Source: Planctomycetes bacterium UBA1146 (GTDB taxonomy: Bacteria; Planctomycetota; UBA8108; UBA1146). From it: DNA of 26,298 nucleotides. The stretch lies in assembly GCA_002311345.1 (NCBI GenBank), contig DCAA01000036.1:10994-37291 (forward strand), written 5' to 3'. The position numbers and the translations under genes were made by a program. Shown one piece after another: positions 18,082 through 25,144 of this stretch; position 1 is the stretch's first letter, and the number at the start of each line of letters is the position of its first letter. The notes under the pieces were generated by a model. That model was not told the DNA's origin, searched no databases, and saw only the letters and a program-made list of their open reading frames with translations.

Positions 18082-19860
18082 ATGAACAACAACGTACCTG
18101 TCGACAACCAAATCCACGCATTGAATCAGCGAGGAACCGCTCTTCTCGTCACCGTCTTCATGACCCTGGTCATTGGATTGATCTCGGCGGCCACCGTCGC
18201 GACTACTCTGACCCGCAGCAAGGACTCCCGATTCCAACTCGACAGGCTACAGGCGAGAACTCTTGCCGAAGCGATCCTCGATGCTGCTCAGAAACAGATC
18301 CTGGTCAGGACGGCTAACTTTGACGACCCATTCGCGACTTCTACCTCCGCTGCAGGGACCGTGGAAATTGGCGGTACCACATATGCCTGGAATGGCGTAG
18401 ATCTCACTCCTTCTGTCTATCCGGGAATTCTGGATGAAAATGGTTGGAGAACGATCGAGGTCCTCTATGACTCCACCGATACTGATGGCCCGACTCAATC
18501 CATCTACACAAGGGTCGTCCAACTCTACCCAGGAATCTCCCAGAACTCGGGAGTTGAGATCGGTATCGCCAAGAGCCAACTGAAACGGACCATCGAGGTG
18601 CAACGTAACCCGCTCTTCGACTTTGCCATCTTCTACGATGATGATCTTGAACTGTTGCCTGGACCTAGCATGACTTTCGCAGGAAAAGTCCATGCCAACG
18701 GAGACATCTATGTCGGCGTTGGAGGTAGTAAGACCCTGACCATCGATTCTGACTACTTTCGTTGCACCGGGGAGATCTACCGTGAACGCAAGAACAATGG
18801 CTCCACAACTGGTGGTTACGTCAGAATCAAGAACGCCGATGGCGACTTCCGTAGCCTCGATAACGATGAAGACTTCGAGGCCTGGGCCGATCCCCAGGAC
18901 TGGGTCGATTTCGCCAATGATCGCTGGGGTGGTACGGTGCAGACCGGTAGCCACGGGGTCTTGAACCAGAATGCTCCTAACATCGGTTCGATTGCCAACG
19001 ATGGACACTACCGTACCAGTGCAGATCTGGTGATCCACAACGACCGCATCTATCACGTGATCGACGGGGTCGAACTCGACATCACCAGCCAGGTCTCTGG
19101 GGCCATCAGCGAGAGCAATTCCGATATGTACGACGCCAGAGAGGAAACATATGTTCCCCTGACAGAAATCGATCTCTCCGATGGAAACTTCCAGAGTTAC
19201 ATCACCTCCGCAAACTCCGACAACAATCCCAACAACGACATTCACCAGGTCTATGCCTACCGTTCTCCGGTACCGGAACCTGCAAACTGGGATCCGGGAC
19301 TGGCCAATAACTGGCTCGAAGGAATCCGTCTCTCCGAGGGCTCCCAGCTTCCCGCTGATCTGCTCTTTGTCAGTGAGAATCCGATCTACGTGCAGGGTGA
19401 CTTCAATACCACCAACAAGAAGACTTCCGCGGTGATCAGCGATGCCGTGAATCTTCTCTCCAACAACTGGGATGACGATCGCGAACCCGGCGATGATTAC
19501 GACGATTTTGATTCAGCCTCCGAGACCACTTACAACATGGCCATCATCACCGGAAATGTCCGCACCCCGGACGGTGGCGGAGACTACTCAGGTGGTCTCG
19601 AGAACCTACCTCGCTTCCACGAACGCTGGGGTGGGAGCACAGCTGCCAACATCAACGGTGCCTTCATCAACCTGTTCCAGAGTCGCGTTGCTACCGAACG
19701 CTGGGGAAAATCGGGCGTCTACAAGCCCCCCAAGCGCAACTGGTACTTCGATAATGATCTGCTCAATTCCAGCGTCCTCAGGAATCTCTTTCCCCAGGCG
19801 GTCAGCATCGATCGTCTCGTGTGGGAAGAAGGAGAGTCTCTGCTGCCAGGAGTTCAGTAG
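18082..19860 (+). CDS. Large PilX/GspK-like pilin protein (third of three)
   Basis: The 592-residue protein has a leader ending in NQRG, then TALLVTVFMTLVIGLISAATVATTL. Unlike the other two, position +5 is Val, as in the GspK type, whose lack of Glu5 is linked to a tip position. After the helix come beta-rich regions: FAIFYDDDLELLPGPSMTFAGKVHANGDIYVG, ADLVIHNDRIYHVIDGVEL, LPADLLFVSENPIYVQGDFNTTNKKTSAVISDAVNLLS, and TTYNMAIITGNVRTPDG. This pattern occurs in large PilX-N-terminal proteins of several phyla. The frame is open from GTG 18007 (overlapping the stop of the preceding gene), but ATG at 18082 has AGGAG 8 bases upstream and gives a normal short leader, so it is preferred. A hairpin follows the stop (19871-19921). 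Confidence 0.75.
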   Translation: MNNNVPVDNQIHALNQRGTALLVTVFMTLVIGLISAATVATTLTRSKDSRFQLDRLQARTLAEAILDAAQKQILVRTANFDDPFATSTSAAGTVEIGGTTYAWNGVDLTPSVYPGILDENGWRTIEVLYDSTDTDGPTQSIYTRVVQLYPGISQNSGVEIGIAKSQLKRTIEVQRNPLFDFAIFYDDDLELLPGPSMTFAGKVHANGDIYVGVGGSKTLTIDSDYFRCTGEIYRERKNNGSTTGGYVRIKNADGDFRSLDNDEDFEAWADPQDWVDFANDRWGGTVQTGSHGVLNQNAPNIGSIANDGHYRTSADLVIHNDRIYHVIDGVELDITSQVSGAISESNSDMYDAREETYVPLTEIDLSDGNFQSYITSANSDNNPNNDIHQVYAYRSPVPEPANWDPGLANNWLEGIRLSEGSQLPADLLFVSENPIYVQGDFNTTNKKTSAVISDAVNLLSNNWDDDREPGDDYDDFDSASETTYNMAIITGNVRTPDGGGDYSGGLENLPRFHERWGGSTAANINGAFINLFQSRVATERWGKSGVYKPPKRNWYFDNDLLNSSVLRNLFPQAVSIDRLVWEEGESLLPGVQ

Positions 19861-19870
19861 GTTCCTGAGC

Positions 19871-19921
19871 CCTCCGCCGTTATCCTTCGGGGGTGCCAGC
19901 ACAATCATGGCACCTCGGAGG
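19871..19921 (+). promoter_or_regulatory. RNA structure that can mask the fdhD ribosome binding site
   Basis: CCTCCG (19871-19876) pairs with CGGAGG (19916-19921), which contains the Shine-Dalgarno GGAGG of fdhD. Inside lies a 7-bp hairpin, GGTGCCA (19892-19898) with TGGCACC (19908-19914), and a 3-bp CCG/CGG (19877-19879 with 19888-19890). When closed it would hide the ribosome binding site. It may alternatively end the pilin mRNA. I know of no named element that matches. Confidence 0.45.
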
Positions 19922-19926
19922 ATTCT

Positions 19927-20802
19927 GTGGATATGGCCCAGCACGACCAGGAATCTGCCCAACCGACTCATAGACCCTCGAAGCGGTTACCGGTTCGCAG
20001 GACCAGACCGGGACGCTCGCCTCGTGGTCTCGATGAGGTCGCTGTCGAGGAACCCCTCGAGATCCGTCTCCGGTGGGTCGATGACGATGGCTCCCATGAC
20101 GAACTGATCACGACGACGATGCGAACCCCCGGCGACGACTTCGACCTCGCTGTCGGTTTTCTGGTGGCAGAAGGACTTCTTTCGCCCGGAGATGTGCCGG
20201 CAGGAATCTCGCACTGTACCGAAGGGGACGTTGAAGATCCTCTCAATGTCGTCACGGCTACACTTCGAAATGGATCAAAGCCTGACATCTCTTCAGTGGC
20301 TCGCGTGGGTCTAGGGACAAGCGCTTGCGGAATCTGCGGACGAACAAGGATGGAAGATGTCATCGCGAGGGTTCCGCAGGTTTCCGAAAAGCAAGATTTT
20401 GATCCTGCGTGGCTGGCGACCCTTCCAGAACAATTGCGAGCAGCCCAGAGCCTTTTCGAGAGTACCGGAGGAGTTCATGCCGCTGGTGCCTGGCCTGCAG
20501 GCGCCCAGGTCATCACGGTGCGAGAAGATGTCGGTCGACACAATGCCCTCGACAAACTGATCGGTTCCCTCGCTAGCCGCGATCAACTTCCTGCGACTGG
20601 ACTCGTTTGCGCCGTGAGTGGGAGAGCCAGTTTCGAACTGGTCCAAAAAGCCGCAGTCGCGGGGTTCGATGCCCTGATCGCCGTTGGCGCTCCCTCGAGT
20701 CTTGCGGTGGAAACGGCGCGAGGAGCGGGAATGATCCTGTGTGGATTCGCCGGAACTGCAGGACTCAATTGCTACAGCGGAGCCTCTCGTCTCGGTCTTT
20801 GA
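19927..20802 (+). CDS. fdhD: FdhD sulfurtransferase (formate dehydrogenase maturation)
   Basis: FdhD passes sulfur from the cysteine desulfurase IscS to the molybdenum cofactor before its insertion into formate dehydrogenase. The 291-residue protein carries the sulfur-relay motif SACGICGR (C134 and C137) and the conserved blocks TGGVHAAGAW, EDVGRHNALDKLIG, SGRASFELVQKAA and VGAPSSLAVETA. The GTG start at 19927 is 5 bases from GGAGG; the ATG at 19933 is an alternative 6 bases further. The N-terminal 40 residues are basic and longer than usual. No formate dehydrogenase gene is in the window, so the target enzyme must be encoded elsewhere. It converges with the next gene, with a 30-base gap. Confidence 0.95.
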   Translation: MDMAQHDQESAQPTHRPSKRLPVRRTRPGRSPRGLDEVAVEEPLEIRLRWVDDDGSHDELITTTMRTPGDDFDLAVGFLVAEGLLSPGDVPAGISHCTEGDVEDPLNVVTATLRNGSKPDISSVARVGLGTSACGICGRTRMEDVIARVPQVSEKQDFDPAWLATLPEQLRAAQSLFESTGGVHAAGAWPAGAQVITVREDVGRHNALDKLIGSLASRDQLPATGLVCAVSGRASFELVQKAAVAGFDALIAVGAPSSLAVETARGAGMILCGFAGTAGLNCYSGASRLGL

Positions 20803-20832
20803 AACTGGCCCTCTACCGGCAGATCGATTCGA

Positions 20833-21696
20833 TCACTCCGCCACGGGTGAAATCTTCCCGTTTTTCATCTCGATCCTTGCAGTGGCAGAATCCGGATCAT
20901 GTTCCAGAATCAGGATCGCCTGCTCCTCGAGAGCCACTTCCAGGATCCGCGCTTTCTCCTCGATCACCGTGATGGCACTGATGTCGTAACCCATCGTCCA
21001 GGCAACCCTCAGATGGTGACGAGTCGGAGCGAGGTCTGTGAGGTATCGCAAGACTTGACCTCCCCCTTCCACTCTTATTGTCTGCATTCCCAGGGTGTGG
21101 CCATCCACCCTTTCGACGGTGATGCCTGGGAGGATCTCTCCATCACCATCGATCTTTTGCAATCGCGTTCCTTCCAGGGGCTCGATGTTGTGAGGCATAT
21201 AGGAGGCCTTCTCCCTCGGATTTGGATCGATGGCAGTGTTCCAGTTGGCTTGCTGTATCCAGTGGGTCGCAGAGGGAAAAACCGGACAGGAAATTCCTGA
21301 TTCATCCAGGGCAGTGGCTCCTCCAACATGGTCGAAATGCAAATGAGTGATGATCAGATCTGTTACCCGATCTGGATCCACACCATGACTACGGATTGCC
21401 CTGCGAAGCGGCGGCTCATCTTCTCCTTGCGGAAACTGGACCGCGAAACGATCACGGAAGGAAGAATCCTCCTTGTCCCCTACTCCCGCATCGACAACGA
21501 CAACGTGATCAGATTCCGAATCCTCGAGCAGAAGCAATCGAGTGGCGAGAGGGATTCGATGCTGGGCATCAGGTTCGATGCATCGTTCCCAGATAACCCT
21601 GGGAACCGAACCAAACATTGCTCCGCCATCGAGACGCAACCCACCGCATTCGATGACCCTCACGCTCCAGCGGCCAATAGCAATCGGCTCTCCCAT
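20833..21696 (-). CDS. Metallo-beta-lactamase-fold hydrolase
   Basis: The 287-residue protein has the complete dinuclear metal motif: THLHFDH (H118, H120, D122, H123), GHTLG (H200), TDLAP (D221) and EHDP (H266). It shares with one branch of the family the N-terminal signatures GGAMFGSVPRVIWER and HRIPLATRLLLLE. Lactonases and many housekeeping hydrolases belong here, so the substrate cannot be told. The longer frame from 21741 is not used: ATG at 21696 has GGGAG 5 bases upstream, and no signal peptide is visible, suggesting a cytoplasmic enzyme. It is transcribed alone, divergent from the DUF2203 gene. Confidence 0.85.
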   Translation of the reverse strand: MGEPIAIGRWSVRVIECGGLRLDGGAMFGSVPRVIWERCIEPDAQHRIPLATRLLLLEDSESDHVVVVDAGVGDKEDSSFRDRFAVQFPQGEDEPPLRRAIRSHGVDPDRVTDLIITHLHFDHVGGATALDESGISCPVFPSATHWIQQANWNTAIDPNPREKASYMPHNIEPLEGTRLQKIDGDGEILPGITVERVDGHTLGMQTIRVEGGGQVLRYLTDLAPTRHHLRVAWTMGYDISAITVIEEKARILEVALEEQAILILEHDPDSATARIEMKNGKISPVAE

Positions 21697-21906
21697 CTGA
21701 TCTCCCGTCTTGCAAGGACATTTTGCCCATTTTTTGTCCACAGACTATCACATCGAAGAGGTGAAAAATCTCGCCTTCGTTGCACCTCTTCAGGCAGATG
21801 ACTACCATGGAACAAAGACAGAGACGGAGACGGTCCTGACCGGGAGTCCCTGTTCGTGCCGCGGTGTTGTCCTGGCGGACAACTGGAGAAGCGAGAGTTG
21901 AAGACG
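21697..21906. promoter_or_regulatory. Divergent gap between MBL hydrolase and DUF2203 gene
   Basis: It holds a 9-bp hairpin (GAAGAGGTG 21755-21763 with CACCTCTTC 21783-21791, loop of 19) and a 7-bp hairpin (GTTGTCC 21866-21872 with GGACAAC 21877-21883, loop TGGC) immediately before GGAGAAG. TTGCAC (21780-21785) and TACCAT (21803-21808), 17 bases apart, form a possible plus-strand promoter overlapping the first hairpin's 3' arm. I see no gene. Confidence 0.3.
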
Positions 21907-22395
21907 ATGACTGACCTTTCCACCGATAGTCCTCCCATCATGGAGTTGACCGAGGTGACGGCCCGCATTCCTCTCCTGGAGCGGATCGGTGTCGATCTGA
22001 TGAAGGTGATGGAGCGCAAGGATCAGATCGTAACCCAATGCAAGAAACCAGGGCGTGGACGCGAAGGTGAGGAGTCGTCTCCGATGACGGCTCTCAAGGA
22101 AGAACTGCGAGGTCTCTCTGCTCATTTCACGGAATTGCGTGAGGAAGTGCAAGCCCTGGGCGGGACCATCGCGCATTCATCATCTGCCACGGTTGAGTTT
22201 CTGGGAGAGGTGAACGGATGCATCGGCTGGTTGTCATGGCAACCAGGTGAGGAATCCATCCAGGCATGGCGCCCCGTTGACGGGGAACCGGGAGAACGGT
22301 TTCCTTTACCGTCCATCACTCTGGATATCCAGAGTCCCAGCAAAAGTGATGCTGATAATCAGGAAGAGAACAACGAAGAAGAGACCGTCACGTGA
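21907..22395 (+). CDS. DUF2203 family protein
   Basis: The 162-residue protein matches the DUF2203 outline: an N-terminal helical pair (LTEVTARIPLLERIGVDLMKVMERKDQIV and MTALKEELRGLSAHFTELREEVQALGGTI), then the family core VEFLGEVNGCIGWLSWQPGEESIQAWRPVDGEPGERFPL. The tail is acidic (NQEENNEEE). DUF2203 proteins have no established role. The start is either ATG at 21907 or TTG at 21898; GGAGAAG (21885-21891) is better placed for the TTG, which would add three residues. It lies 55 bases before trxA and may be cotranscribed with it. Confidence 0.75.
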   Translation: MTDLSTDSPPIMELTEVTARIPLLERIGVDLMKVMERKDQIVTQCKKPGRGREGEESSPMTALKEELRGLSAHFTELREEVQALGGTIAHSSSATVEFLGEVNGCIGWLSWQPGEESIQAWRPVDGEPGERFPLPSITLDIQSPSKSDADNQEENNEEETVT

Positions 22396-22450
22396 AGGTA
22401 ACACGTTAGCCTCAAATATCCGGTGTCATCCGATTGAATTAGGAGATCTC

Positions 22451-22780
22451 ATGGCGAGCAATGTACTGACCATCGGGGACGATAACTTTGAATCTGAGAT
22501 CGGGTCCGGTGGTGTCGCGATGCTCGATTTCTATGCAACCTGGTGTGGCCCTTGCAAGACGATCGCACCCATCGTCGAACAACTCGCTGATGAGTTCTCT
22601 GACAAGGGAGTCAAGGTTGGCAAGGTCGACATCGATACAGCCCCCGATCTGGCGGTCAAATTCGCCATCCAGAGCGTACCAACTCTACTTTTCTTCAAAG
22701 ACGGCGAAGTTGTCGACAGACTCTCTGGCGCGCATTCAAAGCCAAACATCGAGGAAAAACTAACCACCATCAGCGGATAA
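22451..22780 (+). CDS. trxA: Thioredoxin
   Basis: The 109-residue protein is a classic thioredoxin with the WCGPC active site (C32, C35), the preceding LDFYAT strand, the buried Asp (D26) and cis-Pro77 (SVPT). AGGAG lies 5 bases before the ATG, which excludes the longer frame from 22247. It reduces protein disulfides in the cytoplasm; the thioredoxin-reducible C-terminal cysteines of NrdJ and the trxB product are obvious partners by family knowledge. It is followed after 55 bases by the lipoprotein-resB-ccsA cluster, whose apocytochrome reduction pathway also depends on thioredoxin-type electrons, but a direct link is inference. Confidence 0.96.
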   Translation: MASNVLTIGDDNFESEIGSGGVAMLDFYATWCGPCKTIAPIVEQLADEFSDKGVKVGKVDIDTAPDLAVKFAIQSVPTLLFFKDGEVVDRLSGAHSKPNIEEKLTTISG

Positions 22781-22824
22781 TTTTCAAGGCAAGGCCGCAC
22801 TTCGATGTGTCGGGGAGAATCGGG

Positions 22825-22839
22825 ATGAATCCACGGTGA
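22825..22839 (+). other. Four-codon leader frame overlapping the lipoprotein start
   Basis: ATG-AAT-CCA-CGG-TGA follows GGGGAG (22812-22817) at a normal distance of 7 bases. Its stop shares GTGA with the GTG start at 22836, which itself lacks a well-placed ribosome binding site. Ribosomes ending here could restart on the lipoprotein frame. Confidence 0.3.
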
Positions 22840-23948
22840 AGAGACCAGTTTTTCCAGTACGTTTTCTTCCGACGCTCTTTTCTTCATCCATCATCAGTTG
22901 CTGCATGATCCTTGGCTCATGTAACAGCAGTTCAACACAGCAAATCGCATATGACGATGTCCGGATCATCGCCGAGGCAGCACATCCCATCTTGCTGGGT
23001 GCGACTACCGCTCAACGATTCGGCAGAGAACGACCCGTCCGACCCGATGAGGGAAATTCCGACAGACCTCGTCTGGCTTACAACCTGCCCGATGGATGGA
23101 CAGAAATTCCGCTCACCTCGATGCGTCGTATCAACGTTCGCATCGCTGGAAACCCGGATGCTGAATGCTATCTGACCCTGTTGCCAGGCGGTGGAACCCT
23201 GCGGGCCAACATCGACCGCTGGTGTGAACAGATGCAACAGGACCCCATCTCGGACGAACTTCTCCAAGCTCTTCCGAAAACCCGTCTGCTGGGAGCAGAT
23301 AGCGTACTTTTCGAGATCGATGGTGACTTCTCCGGAGGGGTGAGTGGAATACCGATCGAGGATGCCCGCATGAGGGTCTACATACTCCCGGTCGGTGAAA
23401 CAACCGTGTTTCTCAAGGCGACCGGCCCACGTCCACTGATCGAACAGCAATCGGACGTCATCGATGAATTCGCCGCCTCGGTGCGGCTCGAGTCGGCACA
23501 ATCCGGATCACCAGCTCCGGGGAGTGTGCTTCGCTGGCAGATTCCTGACGACTGGATAGTCGATTCTCCACGGCCGATGCGCGAGGTTACTTTCATCAGT
23601 GGAGAAAAGGCGCGTTGCTGGATCACCCTGCTGCGAGGCGATGGCGGAGGGCGGCTTGCCAACACCAATCGCTGGTTAGGGGAACTGGGAGTGGATCCGA
23701 TCTCGACCCAACAACTGGACGATCTTCCCGTCAAGAAGATGCTTGGTGGCGATGCCACGGTCATCGAAGGTGAGGGAACCTATTCCAGCATGAGTGGCCC
23801 ATCTCGAGAAGGTTGGGCACTGATCGGACTGATCCGCCTGCTCCCTGATCGGGCTGTTTTCATAAAACTGGTCGGACCCGCGCACGAGGTAGAGGCCAGT
23901 AGAGATTCATTGATGGAACTGGTCTCTTCGCTGGAGGTGGTGCGATGA
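22836..23948 (+). CDS. Lipoprotein with internally duplicated domain, upstream of resB
   Basis: The 370-residue protein has a short basic start, a hydrophobic stretch and a lipobox ending at C29 (ILGSC) or, less canonically, C22 (IISC). It then holds two copies of one domain: about 80-220 and 232-370. Each copy has LP-D-W, a Cys-containing strand followed by ITLL/LTLL, a Gly-rich turn, AN--RW (ANIDRW and ANTNRW), DPIS, a strand with A-V-I/LFE, and closing F-K--GP plus a helix. I do not recognise a named family. The product is expected at the outer or inner membrane. Its stop overlaps the resB start by ATGA, so a role in cytochrome c assembly or quality control is suggested by context only. 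Confidence 0.7.
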   Translation: MKRPVFPVRFLPTLFSSSIISCCMILGSCNSSSTQQIAYDDVRIIAEAAHPILLGATTAQRFGRERPVRPDEGNSDRPRLAYNLPDGWTEIPLTSMRRINVRIAGNPDAECYLTLLPGGGTLRANIDRWCEQMQQDPISDELLQALPKTRLLGADSVLFEIDGDFSGGVSGIPIEDARMRVYILPVGETTVFLKATGPRPLIEQQSDVIDEFAASVRLESAQSGSPAPGSVLRWQIPDDWIVDSPRPMREVTFISGEKARCWITLLRGDGGGRLANTNRWLGELGVDPISTQQLDDLPVKKMLGGDATVIEGEGTYSSMSGPSREGWALIGLIRLLPDRAVFIKLVGPAHEVEASRDSLMELVSSLEVVR

Positions 23949-25144
23949 TCGCAGGTGAGCGGATCCTCCGTCTCTTCGGCTCTCAGGGTCTGGCCGCCTT
24001 GATGATGCTGTTTCTGCTGATCCTCACTTTTCTCGGAACCCTTGAGCAGACTGAACACGGTCTTTATCAGGTCCAGAAGAAGTACTTCGAATCGTGGTTC
24101 CTGATTCACCACCTCGGGAGCGTACCCATCCCGCTCCCCGGCGGGCTGCTGTGTATGATCATCTTCTCCGTCAATCTGATGGTTGGCGGAATCATCCGAC
24201 TCAGGGTCAGTCGCAGGAACTTCGGCAATTTCATCATTCACGTCGGAATCGCCGTGATGATGGCCGCAGGCCTCGTGAAGATGGTCGCCTCCGATGAAGG
24301 ACACCTGACTCTGTGGGAGAACCAGCAATCATCCGAGTACATCAGCCACCACAAGTGGGAGCTCGTCGTCTTCGAGACGGGCCAGGATGCCGTCGTCGAG
24401 TACAGGATTGGCGAAAACCGCTGGAAGAATACAAATGGAACAGCTCTGGTCTCGGCCCAGCCAGGAACCGCTGACCGCAATCCTCGAGGATTGCCCTTTG
24501 GTCTCGAACTCACCGGAGCACTCACCAACTGTCGCCCCATGCCTGCGGGCCCCAGATGGCAACCCGATTCGCCAGCCGTCGATGGCTGGGCGCTGATGAA
24601 GTTGGATCTGGAAGCAGAAAACGAAAGAAATACTCCCGGTTTGCTCGTACGTATGCAGCCCACCGCTGATCAGGACGCAACAGCACAACAAGCGCTATTG
24701 TGGGGAAGACAGAACTATCCCTGGACCTTCGAGGTGCAAGATCGCACCTTCGCGATGGTTCTTCGAAAGGTTCGCCATTCGATGCCCTTCTCGATTCGCC
24801 TCGACAATTTCGAAAAGGTCGATCACGCGGGAATCGCGACCGCCAAGGAATTTCGCAGTGATGTGACTCAAAACAGCCAGGGAGTCGATCGCCAGATTCG
24901 TATCGAGATGAACGATCCACTGCGGGATCAGGGTCTGGTCCTTTTCCAGTCGAGCTGGGGACCATCGAATGCCGGTGCTGGTGACGACCTCTACAGCGTC
25001 TTCGCCGTGGTGCGCAATCCGTCCGACTACTGGCCCCTCTACTCGTGCATAGTGATTGCGGTGGGAATGGCCATCGCATTCATCCAGAAGTTCCTCAATT
25101 ATTCCAAACGACAGGCCAGAATGACGGGAAAGAACACGCCATGA
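23945..25144 (+). CDS. resB: ResB-like cytochrome c biogenesis protein
   Basis: ResB (Ccs1) works with CcsA/ResC in system II to deliver and attach heme to apocytochrome c on the outer face of the membrane. The 399-residue protein has hydrophobic segments at about 15-31, 64-86 and 92-114, a large periplasmic domain, and a final segment near 360-385 (WPLYSCIVIAVGMAIAFI), which is the ResB arrangement. The LTFLGTLEQTEHGLYQVQKKYF stretch and the terminal FQSSW-P region are typical of the family. It overlaps the gene on each side by ATGA (23945-23948 and 25141-25144), showing tight coupling. Confidence 0.85.
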   Translation: MIAGERILRLFGSQGLAALMMLFLLILTFLGTLEQTEHGLYQVQKKYFESWFLIHHLGSVPIPLPGGLLCMIIFSVNLMVGGIIRLRVSRRNFGNFIIHVGIAVMMAAGLVKMVASDEGHLTLWENQQSSEYISHHKWELVVFETGQDAVVEYRIGENRWKNTNGTALVSAQPGTADRNPRGLPFGLELTGALTNCRPMPAGPRWQPDSPAVDGWALMKLDLEAENERNTPGLLVRMQPTADQDATAQQALLWGRQNYPWTFEVQDRTFAMVLRKVRHSMPFSIRLDNFEKVDHAGIATAKEFRSDVTQNSQGVDRQIRIEMNDPLRDQGLVLFQSSWGPSNAGAGDDLYSVFAVVRNPSDYWPLYSCIVIAVGMAIAFIQKFLNYSKRQARMTGKNTP

